Source of the DNA: Streptomyces sp. 1222.5
GTDB taxonomy: Bacteria; Actinomycetota; Actinomycetes; Streptomycetales; Streptomycetaceae
Length of the DNA: 64,000 bases
NCBI RefSeq assembly: GCF_900105245.1
Contig: NZ_FNSZ01000001.1
Location: 7,686,001-7,750,000 of the forward strand
Direction: 5' to 3'
Made by a program: the position numbers and the translations under genes. The first letter of the stretch is position 1; the number at the start of each line of letters is the position of its first letter. This document shows positions 42,335-51,002 of this stretch, in pieces. The notes under the pieces were generated by a model. The model saw only the letters and a program-made list of their open reading frames with translations, did not search any database and was not told the DNA's origin.

Positions 42335-44305
42335 CTAGCGGGCCGAGCCCTCCAGCGTCACGTCCGCCGCCCGGACGAACCCGACGCGGTGGCCGTACTG
42401 GATCTCGTAGTACAGGTCCTCGCCCACCACGACCTGGTGCGAGTCGGTGGTGAAGGTGACCGCGTAGTAGTACTCGCCCGGCATCTCGTCACCGACCACG
42501 TACCGCTGGCCGGCCGGAATCGTGTACGGCAGCGGCACCACCGACTGGGCGGGCACTCCCGCCGGGTAGGCCTCCTTCTCCGGATAGGCGCGCCCGTAGA
42601 CCGGGATGCTCGCCAGGCCGTCCTTCGGGGTCACCATCAGGCCCTTCGCGGACACCGCCGCCGGGTCCTTGCGCGGGTTCTGGAACCAGGCCTTCTGCCC
42701 CAGGTACCAGATCGCCGTCCAGTCGCCCCAGCGGTCGGCGACCGCGTACTGCTGGCCGGTGGAGACCCGCGAGGACAGGTCGTTCACCCCGTCGGTCGGC
42801 TCGGTCTTCAGCCCGATGTCCTTGATCAGGGGCGCGCTCACGTCGTGGTCCGAGTACAGCCGCACCTCGCTGGAGCCGTGCGCCGTGCAGGGCTCGCCCT
42901 TGGTGGTGCAGCCCGTGTAGACGGGCCGGTTCGACGCGTAGTCGGGCAGGATCGTCACCAGCCCGGACCGCTTGCCGCCCGTCCGCTCGAAGGGGCGGCC
43001 CAGCAGCTGGAAGTAGTGCCGCCAGTCCCAGAACGGGCCGGGGTCCGTGTGCATCCCCGGGATGGTGGACGTGGTCGGCCCGGGCACGTTGTCGTGGCCC
43101 AGGATGTGCTGCCGGTCCAGCGGGATGTCGTACTTCCGGGAGAGGTACTTCACCAGCCGGGCCGAGGACCGGTACATCGCCTCCGTGTACCAGGCGTCCG
43201 GGTCGGCGAGAAAGCCCTCGTGCTCGATGCCGACGGACCGGGCGTTGACGTCCCAGTTGCCCGCGTGCCAGGCCACGTCCTTGGCCTTGACGTGCTGAGC
43301 GATCAGCCCGTCGGTGGAACGGATGGTGTAGTTCCACGACACATAGGTGGGGTCCTGGATCAGGTTCATCACCCCGTCCCAGGCGCCCTCCGTGTCATGG
43401 ACGACGATGTACTTGATCCGCTGCGACGCCGGGCGGTCGCCCAGGTCGTGGTTGCCGTAGTCGTCGTTCCCGAACTGCGCGTAGGGCGCCGGGACCGACT
43501 CGCACGACACCGACTTCGGGCACTCGACGCCGTCCGTCGGCAGGGTGCGCAGCCCGGCCCGCCCCAGCTGGGCCCGGTCGGGGACCAGCCGCGGCCGGGC
43601 AGCCAGCGCGACCTGCTGGCCGTCGTCCGTGGTGCGCTCCTCACCCGAGCGCAGCACGTCGTACACGTCGTCCGCGTACGCGGCGGCGGTCGCCGTGTCG
43701 TCGGCGCCCGAGAAGCGCGCCACCGCCCCGTACCAGTCCGCCGGGTCGGCGCTCAGCGGCTCGCCGAGCTCCTTCTGCGCGGCGGCGAGCAGGGCGGCGC
43801 CGCCGGACACGTTCGCGGCCGGGTCGGTGCGCAGGTCCGCGGCCGGGATGCCGGTCAGCTCCGCCGCCTTGCGCAGCGTCCGAAGCCGGGCCGGCACCGC
43901 CGACTCGGCCGGCACCTCGACGCGGTGCCGGCGGGCGGCGCGTGCCGAGTCGCCCCGCGCGTCCTCCGTGCCCTCGGCGAAGTGCTCCGTGGTCGCGACG
44001 GCGGCCCTGGCGTCGGTGAGGTGCATGGGGCCGTACCCGCCGGTGACGCTGGGCGCCCCGCCGTGCCCGTCCCAGCGGGACTGCAGATAGGAGACGGCCA
44101 GCAGAACGCTCTGCGGAACGTGGTGGTCGGCCGCGGCGGTGGCGAACGCCTGCTGCAACCGGTCGGCGGAGGAGTCGGTGGCGCCGTGCGCCGGTGCCGC
44201 GCCGAGCAGCGGCAGCAGCAGGGCCGCGGAGGCGAACGGGCCGGCGGCCCGCCGCAGATGTCTGTGGCCGGGCGTGGACGTGGGATCGGTGGCGGGACCT
44301 CGCAA
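42335..44305 (-). CDS. secreted N-acetylmuramoyl-L-alanine amidase (peptidoglycan-recognition fold)
   Basis: A 656-residue exported protein beginning at TTG (AGGAGG five bases upstream). A signal peptide (FASAALLLPLLGAAPAHGA) is followed by a helical region with lysozyme-like features (FATAAADHHVPQSVLLAVSY, GYGPMHLTDA). An Amidase_2/PGRP domain follows: IKYIVVHDTEGAWDGVMNLI, WNYTIRSTDG, DVAWHAGNWDVNARSVGIEH, HILGHDNVPGPT. The zinc ligands should be the His of VVHDTE and of the GMHTDPG region. A long C-terminal part, with SH3-like strands, likely binds wall. It cleaves the stem peptide from muramic acid during growth or development. A strong -35/-10 pair lies upstream. Confidence 0.87.
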   Translation of the reverse strand: MRGPATDPTSTPGHRHLRRAAGPFASAALLLPLLGAAPAHGATDSSADRLQQAFATAAADHHVPQSVLLAVSYLQSRWDGHGGAPSVTGGYGPMHLTDARAAVATTEHFAEGTEDARGDSARAARRHRVEVPAESAVPARLRTLRKAAELTGIPAADLRTDPAANVSGGAALLAAAQKELGEPLSADPADWYGAVARFSGADDTATAAAYADDVYDVLRSGEERTTDDGQQVALAARPRLVPDRAQLGRAGLRTLPTDGVECPKSVSCESVPAPYAQFGNDDYGNHDLGDRPASQRIKYIVVHDTEGAWDGVMNLIQDPTYVSWNYTIRSTDGLIAQHVKAKDVAWHAGNWDVNARSVGIEHEGFLADPDAWYTEAMYRSSARLVKYLSRKYDIPLDRQHILGHDNVPGPTTSTIPGMHTDPGPFWDWRHYFQLLGRPFERTGGKRSGLVTILPDYASNRPVYTGCTTKGEPCTAHGSSEVRLYSDHDVSAPLIKDIGLKTEPTDGVNDLSSRVSTGQQYAVADRWGDWTAIWYLGQKAWFQNPRKDPAAVSAKGLMVTPKDGLASIPVYGRAYPEKEAYPAGVPAQSVVPLPYTIPAGQRYVVGDEMPGEYYYAVTFTTDSHQVVVGEDLYYEIQYGHRVGFVRAADVTLEGSAR

Positions 44306-44360
44306 TGCGGCCTCCTGTGACGGGCGGGCGTGGCGGGGCGTGCGGTGCCGAACTGGGTCA

Positions 44361-44389
44361 GTGCTACCCGCTTGCCGACGATCCGTCAA
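44361..44389 (-). promoter_or_regulatory. promoter of the amidase gene
   Basis: On the minus strand, TTGACG (44389-44384) and TAGCAC (44366-44361) are 17 bases apart, a good match to housekeeping Streptomyces promoters. Initiation would fall about 50 bases before the TTG start. Confidence 0.65.
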
Positions 44390-44472
44390 TAATGCCTAGG
44401 CCACAGCGATTTCCCACGTCACGATGGGTCTCGGCGAGTTTCGTCGCGGCGGCGGCCGGGCCTGCGGAGCGT

Positions 44473-44490
44473 CACTGGCGTACACCAGTG
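44473..44490. repeat. inverted repeat between amidase and APH genes
   Basis: CACTGG and CCAGTG around CGTACA, 113 bases beyond the APH-fold gene and 84 bases before the amidase -35. It may be a weak terminator or an operator. The rest of 44306-44603 holds only the amidase promoter. Confidence 0.4.
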
Positions 44491-44603
44491 GACGCGGCGG
44501 TCCGGTCCTCGCCGGTACCCGCGCGGATTCAACGCCGGACCCGGACACACGAAGGTCCGCGGTGCGCCGCCGCTCCGGGCGCACCGCGGAACCGTCGTCC
44601 CCG

Positions 44604-45749
44604 TCAGCGAGTGCCGACCGCCGCGCGGACGGCCCGGCGGGCCATCTGGCAGTCGTCGTGCAGCCGCCTGAGCAGCAGCCGCTGTTCCTCGCCGGACGGC
44701 ACAGCACCCGGGTGGGCCGTGCCCGGGGCCGCCGGGGCCGTATCGTGCATCGAACGCTGCACGGCCGTCTCGTACGTACGGATCTCCCGGGTGAGCAGCA
44801 GCATCAGGTTCACCAGGAAGGCGTCCCGGGAGGCCGGACCCGCCGACTGGGCGATCTGGCTGATCTGCCGCCGGGCCACCGGCGCGTCCCCGAGGACGAG
44901 CCACAGCGTGGCCAGGTCGTACCCCGGCAGGTACCAGCCCGCGTGCTCCCAGTCCACCAGCACTGGACCGGCCGGTGACACCAGGATGTTCGAGAGCAGC
45001 GCGTCGCCGTGGCAGAACTGGAGCATGCCGTGCCGGCCCACCTCATGGGCGATGCCGTGCAGCAGCTTCTGCAGATCGCCGAGGTCCCGGTCGGTGAGCA
45101 GACCCAGCTCGTGGTACCGGGAGATCCGGGCCGCGTAGTCCAGCGGCATGTCGAAGGTGCCCGCCGGGGGCCGCCAGGCGTTCACCCGGCAGACGGCGCC
45201 GAGCGCGGCCCGGATGTCCGCGCGGGGCGGGGCCTCCAGCGGATGCCGCTGAAGTGCCAGCGTCCGGCCGGGGGTCCGCTCGATGACCAGCGTGCAGTTG
45301 TCCGGGTCCGCCGCGATCAGCCTCGGCACACGGACCGGAGGCCGGTGCCGGACGAACGAGCGGTACACCGCTATTTCGTGGCGGCTCCGCTCGGCCCAGG
45401 CGGGCGAGTGGTCCAGCAGGCACTTGGCGACGGCCGTGCTGCGCCCCGTCGTCCCGACGAGCAGGACGGACCGTCCGCTGCGCCTCAGCACCTGCACCGG
45501 CGCGAACTCCGGACAGATCCGGTGCACCGCGGCGATCGCGGTGCGCAGCTGCGCGCCCTGGGGGCCGGACAGATCCAGTCTGCCGCTGAGCTGCTGGGCG
45601 CCGGGCTGGCCCGGCACCCGCCGGGGCCGGCCCGCACCGAGCACGGGGCCGCCCGGCCGCACCGCCGGGTCGAGATACGGTCCGCCGCCCGCCGGGCGGG
45701 AGCGCAGCGGCCGGGGCGGGGCGGACACGGAGGACGATGCTGCGTACAT
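44604..45749 (-). CDS. aminoglycoside-phosphotransferase-fold kinase
   Basis: A 381-residue APH-family protein from the ATG at 45749. Conserved parts are present: SVLLVGTTGRSTAVAKCLLD (nucleotide loop and Lys), LVIERTPGRTLAL (hinge), the Brenner motif MLQFCHGDALLSNILV, and the metal motif PVLVDWEHAGWYLPGYD. The first 80 residues are Pro/Arg-rich and probably disordered. Antibiotic resistance is not implied: such kinases beside NsdA-type regulators probably act on other small molecules or proteins. It is divergent from the regulator gene across 300 bases. Confidence 0.82.
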   Translation of the reverse strand: MYAASSSVSAPPRPLRSRPAGGGPYLDPAVRPGGPVLGAGRPRRVPGQPGAQQLSGRLDLSGPQGAQLRTAIAAVHRICPEFAPVQVLRRSGRSVLLVGTTGRSTAVAKCLLDHSPAWAERSRHEIAVYRSFVRHRPPVRVPRLIAADPDNCTLVIERTPGRTLALQRHPLEAPPRADIRAALGAVCRVNAWRPPAGTFDMPLDYAARISRYHELGLLTDRDLGDLQKLLHGIAHEVGRHGMLQFCHGDALLSNILVSPAGPVLVDWEHAGWYLPGYDLATLWLVLGDAPVARRQISQIAQSAGPASRDAFLVNLMLLLTREIRTYETAVQRSMHDTAPAAPGTAHPGAVPSGEEQRLLLRRLHDDCQMARRAVRAAVGTR

Positions 45750-46049
45750 GGGAGATACAGATCCCTTCGTGTGCCTGCGTTGCCTGCCTGTAAGTCCTTG
45801 CGCACAACCCGGCCCGGTCACCCGGGAACACCCTGGGGAATGTGCCCGTCGCACCTGGCGGAACCGCTGGGGGACCGCCGTACGCCCTCCGCCGGGAGGG
45901 CGGCGACCGGGTCGGGGTGGCGCATTCCTACCTGACACCCGATGCCCAGTGGCACACCATCTGGCGGACCCTGGCGAACCGTGGCGAATAGTCGCCCGGC
46001 AACCTCCGGCGGGCTACTGTCAACTCAGCCGAGAACCTGGGGGCTTGAC
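45750..46049. promoter_or_regulatory. divergent promoter region, APH-fold kinase / NsdA-like gene
   Basis: 300 bases without genes. Must contain both promoters, but no -35/-10 pair or palindrome stands out enough to name. GGGGG precedes the GTG of the regulator. Confidence 0.4.
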
Positions 46050-47540
46050 GTGAGCGGACAACCCAACACCCGCCTTGCGGACCTGTTCGGCCTGGCCGGC
46101 TGGTCCAAGGGCGAACTCGCGAGACTGGTCAACCGGCAGGCGGCGGCCATGGGCCACCCCCAGCTGTCGACCGACACCTCCCGGGTGCGGCGCTGGATCG
46201 ACACGGGAGAGATCCCGCGCGATCCCGTGCCGCGGGTGCTGGCGGCGTTGTTCACCGAGCGTCTCGGCCGTGTCGTGACCATCGAGGACCTAGGTCTGGT
46301 ACGGCACGGGCGTGCGGGGAAACGGCAGAGCGACGGGATCGAGGAACATCCCGACGGTGTGCCGTGGCCGCCCGAGCGGACCGCCGCGGTCCTCACCGAA
46401 TTCACGGGAATGGACCTCATGCTCAACCGACGCGGCTTGGTGGGCGCGGGTGCCGCGCTCGCCGCGGGATCCACACTCAGCAGCGCCATGTACGACTGGT
46501 TGCACACCGACCCGGCCCTCAAGGCCGACGCCCCCGTCCTCGACGACCCCCTGCACGCCGACCCCGCTGGGTTCGACCGCTATGAGGCCGCCCCCATCGG
46601 ATCGCAGGAGGTCGAGGAACTGGAGCGTTCGGTCGAGGTGTTCCGCGCCTGGGACGCGGCCCGCGGAGGCGGGCTCCAGCGCAAGGCGGTCGTGGGCCAG
46701 CTGAACGAGGTGGGCGGCATGCTCGCCTACCACCACCCACCCCATCTCCAGCGGCGCCTGTGGGGCGTCGCCGCCAATCTCGCCGTCCTCGCGGGCTGGA
46801 TGTCGCACGACGTCGGCCTGGAGCCCACGGCCCAGAAGTACTTCGTCATCGCCGCCCACGCCGCCCGCGAGGGGGGCGACCGGCCGCGCGCCGGCGAGGC
46901 CCTGTCGCGGGCGGCCCGCCAGATGGTGCACCTCGGCCGGCCGGACGACGCGCTGGACCTGATGAAGCTCGCCCACTCCGGCTCCGGCCACCGCCTGCAG
47001 CCGCGTACGCAGGCGATGTTCCACACCATCGAGGCCTGGGCGCAGGCGTCGATGGGCAAGGGCCAGGCGATGCGCCGCACTCTCGGCCGGGCGGAGGACC
47101 TCTTCGTCTCCGACCGGCAGGACGTGGAGCCACCGGACTGGATGCAGACCTTCAAGGACGAGGACCTGTACGGCATGCAGGCCCTCGCCTACCGCACGCT
47201 GGCCGAGTTCGACCCGACGGCGGCCACGCACGCCCAGTACTACGCGGAGAAGGCCCTGGCCCTGCGCGTGGACGGACGGGAGCGGTCGAAGATCTTCGAC
47301 CACCTGTCCATGGCGTCGGCCTGCTTCATCGCCAACGACCCCGAGCAGGCCGACCGTTACGCACGGCTGGCGCTGATGTCGATGGGCTCGAACTCGTCCC
47401 GGCGCACCTGGGACCGGCTGCGCGAGATGTACCGGCTGACCGCGGAGTACGCCGGCTACCCGAGGATCAACGAACTGCGGGAGGAGATCCGGCTCGCCCT
47501 GCCCAAGCCGCGGTCGAAGGACAACAGCGCACAGGCGTAA
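46050..47540 (+). CDS. NsdA/SCO4114-type sporulation-associated regulator
   Basis: A 496-residue regulator starting at GTG. Residues 5-75 form a degenerate helix-turn-helix (RLADLFGLAGWSKGELARLV, DTSRVRRWIDTGEIPR). From about 180 on, helical TPR-like repeats occur (RKAVVGQLNEVGGMLAYHH, AQKYFVIAAHAAREGGDRPR, RAARQMVHLGRPDDALDLMK, AERADRYARLALMSMG-type segments). This is the architecture of NsdA, which negatively affects Streptomyces differentiation and antibiotic production, and its paralogue SCO4114. I cannot tell which paralogue this is. Neighbouring PP2C, SsgA-like and asparagine synthetase genes support a developmental setting. Confidence 0.85.
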   Translation: MSGQPNTRLADLFGLAGWSKGELARLVNRQAAAMGHPQLSTDTSRVRRWIDTGEIPRDPVPRVLAALFTERLGRVVTIEDLGLVRHGRAGKRQSDGIEEHPDGVPWPPERTAAVLTEFTGMDLMLNRRGLVGAGAALAAGSTLSSAMYDWLHTDPALKADAPVLDDPLHADPAGFDRYEAAPIGSQEVEELERSVEVFRAWDAARGGGLQRKAVVGQLNEVGGMLAYHHPPHLQRRLWGVAANLAVLAGWMSHDVGLEPTAQKYFVIAAHAAREGGDRPRAGEALSRAARQMVHLGRPDDALDLMKLAHSGSGHRLQPRTQAMFHTIEAWAQASMGKGQAMRRTLGRAEDLFVSDRQDVEPPDWMQTFKDEDLYGMQALAYRTLAEFDPTAATHAQYYAEKALALRVDGRERSKIFDHLSMASACFIANDPEQADRYARLALMSMGSNSSRRTWDRLREMYRLTAEYAGYPRINELREEIRLALPKPRSKDNSAQA

Positions 47541-47645
47541 CGGGCCTGGGCGCCACGGTCCCGGGATTTCGCTCGTGGAGTCCTGACCCGAAGTCCGTCC
47601 CGCGTACCGATCCGCGTCCGTGTTCGCTCGCGCCCGCGTGCCGGT

Positions 47646-49073
47646 TCAGCCGGTGACCCTGGCGACGAGCACACACCCGTCGTCGGCGCGCCCGGCCTCG
47701 CCGAACTCCTCGACGACCGCCCGTACACAGTCCTGCGCGGTGGCCGCCGCGCCGAACCGTGGGGCGAGGCCGAGCAGTCGGTCCACGGCCACCGACGTGC
47801 GGCACCCGGCCGCCAGCCCGTCGGTGTACAGCAGGAGGAGGTCGCCGGCCCGGAGGTGCTCGACGGCCTGCCCGTAGGCGGCTCCGGTGGTCGCGCCGAG
47901 CAGGACACCGTCCGGTGCGTCCAGCGCACACCCCGTCCCGTCGCGGTACAGCAGCGGGGCGGGGTGTCCTGCCTGTGCCCAGAGCAGGGTGCGGGTCTCC
48001 GGCCGGTAGCGGCAGCACAGGGCGCTGCCGAGAACCGGCTGCACGGTGGCGTCCAGTAACTGGTTGAGCAGCGCGAGCAGATGGCCCGGCTCGGTGCCGG
48101 CCATCGCCATGCCGCGTACGGCGCCGAGCAGCGTCGCCATGCCGGAGGCGACGGCGACCCCCTGTCCGGTGAGGTCGCCGACGCTGAGCAGGGTCTGCCC
48201 GTCGGACAGGTCCAGCGCGTCGTACCAGTCCCCGCCGATCAGCCGGCCGGTCGTCGCGGGCAGGCGGTGGCCGGCGAGGTCGAGGGCCGGTGGTGCCCGG
48301 TGCGGGAGCCGCAGGGAGCCACGGTCCGACGGCAGTACGGCTTCCTGCAGCTCGGTCGCGATCCGCTGCTCGGTCTCCTCCTGCCGGCGCTGGTGCCGCA
48401 GCGAGTCGCGGCTCTCGCGCACGTCCCGCCGGCGGCGGCGCAGTTCGCTGACGTCCCGCAGCACGGCCCACATCGAGGCGGTGCCGCCGTCGGCGCCGAG
48501 TACGGGCTCCCCCATCATGTGCACGGTGCGCACGGTGGTGTCGGGCCGCAGGACGCGGAACTCCCCGTCGATCGGCTTCCCGTCGACCAGGCAGTCCGTC
48601 ACCATCGCGGTCAGCGTCGGCCGGTCCTCGTCCACGACCAGGGAGGGCATCTCGTCCAGAGTGAGGGCGGGTTCGGCCGGGTCGCGGCCGAGGATCTGGT
48701 ACAGCTCCCCGGACCAGGTGGCCTCGTCCGTCAGCAGATTCCACTCCGCACTGCCGACGCGGCTGAGCAGCGACCCGCGCGGGGTGCCGACCGGCGGCCG
48801 GACGGCCGGGGGAGCGGGGGGCTCGGCCGGAGCGGGCTCCGGGCCGTCCCGCAACTGGGCGAGGTGCGCGTCCAGGTCGTCCAGCTGGTGCAGCGCGAGG
48901 TCGTACAGGGCGCGCTGCCAGCGGTCCTCCGGGTCCGAACCGTCGCTCCTGGTGTCCCGCCGTACGGCGTCCACGTCCCCCTTGAGGCGCCGCGCCTGCG
49001 TGATCAACGCCTCCACCGAGCCGCGTCCGGGTGGCTGGGCGGCTGAGCGGTCCGCGGAGACTGGGGACGGCAT
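47646..49073 (-). CDS. PAS domain - PP2C (SpoIIE-type) phosphatase
   Basis: A 475-residue signalling protein. After a helical N-terminus (VEALITQARRLKGDVDAVRR) comes a PAS domain (about 112-215: EWNLLTDEATWSGELYQILG, DEMPSLVVDEDRPTLTAMV, GEFRVLRPDTTVRTVHMMG), a coiled-coil-like linker rich in Arg and Glu (LRRRRRDVRESRD), and the PP2C domain (about 260-475: LIGGDWYDALDLSDG with metal Asp, VGDLTGQGVAVASGMATLLG, WAQAGHPAPLLYRDG, LLLYTDGLAAG). It likely dephosphorylates an anti-sigma antagonist of the STAS type in response to a PAS-sensed signal. The ATG at 49073 has GGAG five bases upstream. Confidence 0.88.
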   Translation of the reverse strand: MPSPVSADRSAAQPPGRGSVEALITQARRLKGDVDAVRRDTRSDGSDPEDRWQRALYDLALHQLDDLDAHLAQLRDGPEPAPAEPPAPPAVRPPVGTPRGSLLSRVGSAEWNLLTDEATWSGELYQILGRDPAEPALTLDEMPSLVVDEDRPTLTAMVTDCLVDGKPIDGEFRVLRPDTTVRTVHMMGEPVLGADGGTASMWAVLRDVSELRRRRRDVRESRDSLRHQRRQEETEQRIATELQEAVLPSDRGSLRLPHRAPPALDLAGHRLPATTGRLIGGDWYDALDLSDGQTLLSVGDLTGQGVAVASGMATLLGAVRGMAMAGTEPGHLLALLNQLLDATVQPVLGSALCCRYRPETRTLLWAQAGHPAPLLYRDGTGCALDAPDGVLLGATTGAAYGQAVEHLRAGDLLLLYTDGLAAGCRTSVAVDRLLGLAPRFGAAATAQDCVRAVVEEFGEAGRADDGCVLVARVTG

Positions 49074-49421
49074 GACGACTCCGAAGGGGGACGATACGGC
49101 CAGGGAGGACAGGTGGGGGCCGTTACGACTGTGGCACAGCCCGCGACGCCCCGTAAGGGATTTGGCAACACACGATACGGTGGTGCTTCCGGCATATGCC
49201 AGAGTCTTCCCGGACTGTTCCGCGTGTACGAATGGTGTAGGCGTTGCGCCCATGAAGTCGTAGACGGTCTACGGGAGTTGCCCCCTGCCGACGGTCATCG
49301 TGCGGTGATCACGCAGGTGTTCGACGCTCAAGTGTTCCCTCACCTGGACGAAGGCCGGTACCGGCCGAATTCTGACCGGATTTGGCGCCATGCGAGGGGC
49401 CCCGACAGACTCCATTAAGGC
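49074..49421. promoter_or_regulatory. divergent promoter region, phosphatase / SsgA-like gene
   Basis: 348 bases with no gene. A perfect palindrome, CGTAGAC-G-GTCTACG (49259-49273), lies 149 bases before the SsgA-like ATG and is the best candidate for a regulator site. AT-richer stretches lie near 49160-49180 and 49215-49235. Confidence 0.5.
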
Positions 49422-49835
49422 ATGGACATCTGCATCGAACAGCCCGCCCACGCACGGCTCATCACGGCGGAGGACCGGGAGGTCCCGGTGACGGCCACCC
49501 TTCGCTACTCCGCCGCCGATCCGCTCGCCGTCTTCGTGGACTTCCCCGCCGAGGCCGCCCTGGACGGTGAGGAACTCACCTGGATCTTCGCGCGTGCCCT
49601 GCTCGACCAGGGACTGCGGGCCCCGGCCGGCCACGGGGACGTGCAGATATGGCCGTGCGGCGGCACGCGGACGGTGCTGGAGTTCCACTCGCCCTACGGA
49701 CTGGCCCTGCTGCAGTTCCAGGCCTCGGCGCTGCGCCGCTTCCTGCTGCGGACCTATGAGCTCGTCCCGGCCGGGCACGAGGACCTGGCGGCCGTGGTGG
49801 AGCGGGGGCTGAGCGCCCTGTTCGGTGGGGTGTGA
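49422..49835 (+). CDS. SsgA-like sporulation and cell-division protein (SALP)
   Basis: A 137-residue SsgA/SsgB-family protein: VPVTATLRYSAADPLAVFVD, DGEELTWIFARALLDQGLRA, GDVQIWPCGG, VLEFHSPYGLALLQFQASAL, and FLLRTYELVPAGHEDL. All family landmarks are in order and the length is standard. SALPs recruit or time FtsZ and peptidoglycan enzymes during sporulation septation. It is not SsgB by sequence; which SALP it is cannot be decided without alignment. The ATG has no strong ribosome site (CATTAAGGC). Confidence 0.9.
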   Translation: MDICIEQPAHARLITAEDREVPVTATLRYSAADPLAVFVDFPAEAALDGEELTWIFARALLDQGLRAPAGHGDVQIWPCGGTRTVLEFHSPYGLALLQFQASALRRFLLRTYELVPAGHEDLAAVVERGLSALFGGV

Positions 49836-49870
49836 AGCGCCGGGCGGGAGGCTCCCCCGTGCCTCGCCTC

Positions 49871-50881
49871 CTAGCGTGGGCGGGGGCGCGGGGCGAGATC
49901 GACGGCGACCCGGCCGCCCGTTTCGAGGGACCGCACGCCCGCCTCCGCCACGGCGGACGCGGCGTAACCGTCCCAGACGCCCGGTCCGGTGACCTCCCCG
50001 CGCCGGGTCGCGTCGACCCAGGCCTGCACCTCGCGGTCGTAGGCGCCGGCGAACCGCACGAGATAGTCCTGCGCCACCTCCTCCGCGGCGCCGCCCCGGG
50101 TGGTGACCACCATGGTGTGCGCGTCGCCGATCCGGGCGCTGCCCTTCTCGCACACGGCCTCGCAGCGCACCTGGTAGCCGAAGCCGCTGTTGACGAAGAC
50201 CTCGACGTCGACGAGCGCGCCCCGCTCGGACTCGAACAGCACGAACTGCGGATCGATCAGGCCCTCGGGAGCGTCCGAGGACGGGGCGGGCCGCAGCACG
50301 GTCACCGCAGTCAGCTCCTGCCCGAGCAGCCAGCGGGCCGCGTCGATCTCGTGCGAGACCGAGCTGTTGACCAGCATGGCGCTGGTGAAGTGGTCGGGGG
50401 AGGAGACGTTGCGGTGGGTGCAGTGCAGCATCAACGGCCGGCCGAGGCGCCCCCCGTCGAGGAGTGCCTTCAGTCGCCGGTACTCGGCGTCGTAGCGGCG
50501 CATGAACCCGATCTGCGCGAGCCGCCGGCCGAGTGCGGCCTCCGCCTCAACGACCCGCAGCGCGCCGGCGGAGTCCGGCACCATGGGCTTCTCGCACAGC
50601 ACCGGCAGCCCGCGCGCGAAACAGGCGAGCAGCGCCTCCTCGTGGGCCGGACCGGGGGAGGCGACGAGGACGGCCGCCACACCGGGCGCGTCCAGGGCGG
50701 CGAGGTGATCGGTGTGCACGGTCACCCCGGTGAGGCCCGCCGCGGCCTCCTTCGCCCGTTCGATGTCAGGGTCGGCCACGGCCGCGACCCTGGCGCCGCT
50801 GACCACTTGGTCGAGACGGCGTATGTGGTCGGCGCCCATGTGACCGGCACCCAGTACCGCCACACCCAGCAGGTCACCCAT
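49871..50881 (-). CDS. Gfo/Idh/MocA-family oxidoreductase
   Basis: A 336-residue NAD(P)-dependent dehydrogenase. The Rossmann motif is VAVLGAGHMGADHIRRL, followed by AAVADPDIERAKEAAAG and the family signature GLPVLCEKPM with catalytic Lys; the C-terminal domain has NSSVSHEIDAARWLLG containing the conserved Asp/His region. It resembles inositol 2-dehydrogenase, but other sugars or cyclitols are possible. It stands alone: no inositol catabolic genes are nearby, so no gene symbol is given. Confidence 0.87.
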   Translation of the reverse strand: MGDLLGVAVLGAGHMGADHIRRLDQVVSGARVAAVADPDIERAKEAAAGLTGVTVHTDHLAALDAPGVAAVLVASPGPAHEEALLACFARGLPVLCEKPMVPDSAGALRVVEAEAALGRRLAQIGFMRRYDAEYRRLKALLDGGRLGRPLMLHCTHRNVSSPDHFTSAMLVNSSVSHEIDAARWLLGQELTAVTVLRPAPSSDAPEGLIDPQFVLFESERGALVDVEVFVNSGFGYQVRCEAVCEKGSARIGDAHTMVVTTRGGAAEEVAQDYLVRFAGAYDREVQAWVDATRRGEVTGPGVWDGYAASAVAEAGVRSLETGGRVAVDLAPRPRPR

Positions 50882-50973
50882 GTGTGAACTCCCTCCCGCC
50901 GACGATCACGCCGTAGCGTACGCCGGCGGGAGACGGCGTCCCCGGGTGGCCCGGCGGGGCCGCCTCGGGGTCC

Positions 50974-51001
50974 GGGCAGGGGCAGGGGCAGGGGCAGGGG
51001 C
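50974..51001. repeat. short tandem repeat of a GGGGCA hexamer
   Basis: About four and a half copies of GGGGCA end two bases from the stop of the BaeRF3 gene. It lies between two minus-strand genes. Copy number may vary between strains. Confidence 0.7.
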
Positions 51002-51002
51002 T

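Noticed and set aside
42335..44320. Long plus-strand open frame antisense to the amidase
   Set aside because: Val/Arg/Gly-rich shadow; the amidase on the minus strand has complete domains, promoter and ribosome site.
44604..45749. Aminoglycoside resistance gene
   Set aside because: The APH fold is clear, but context (divergent NsdA-like regulator) and a long disordered N-terminus do not support a resistance role; only the fold is claimed.
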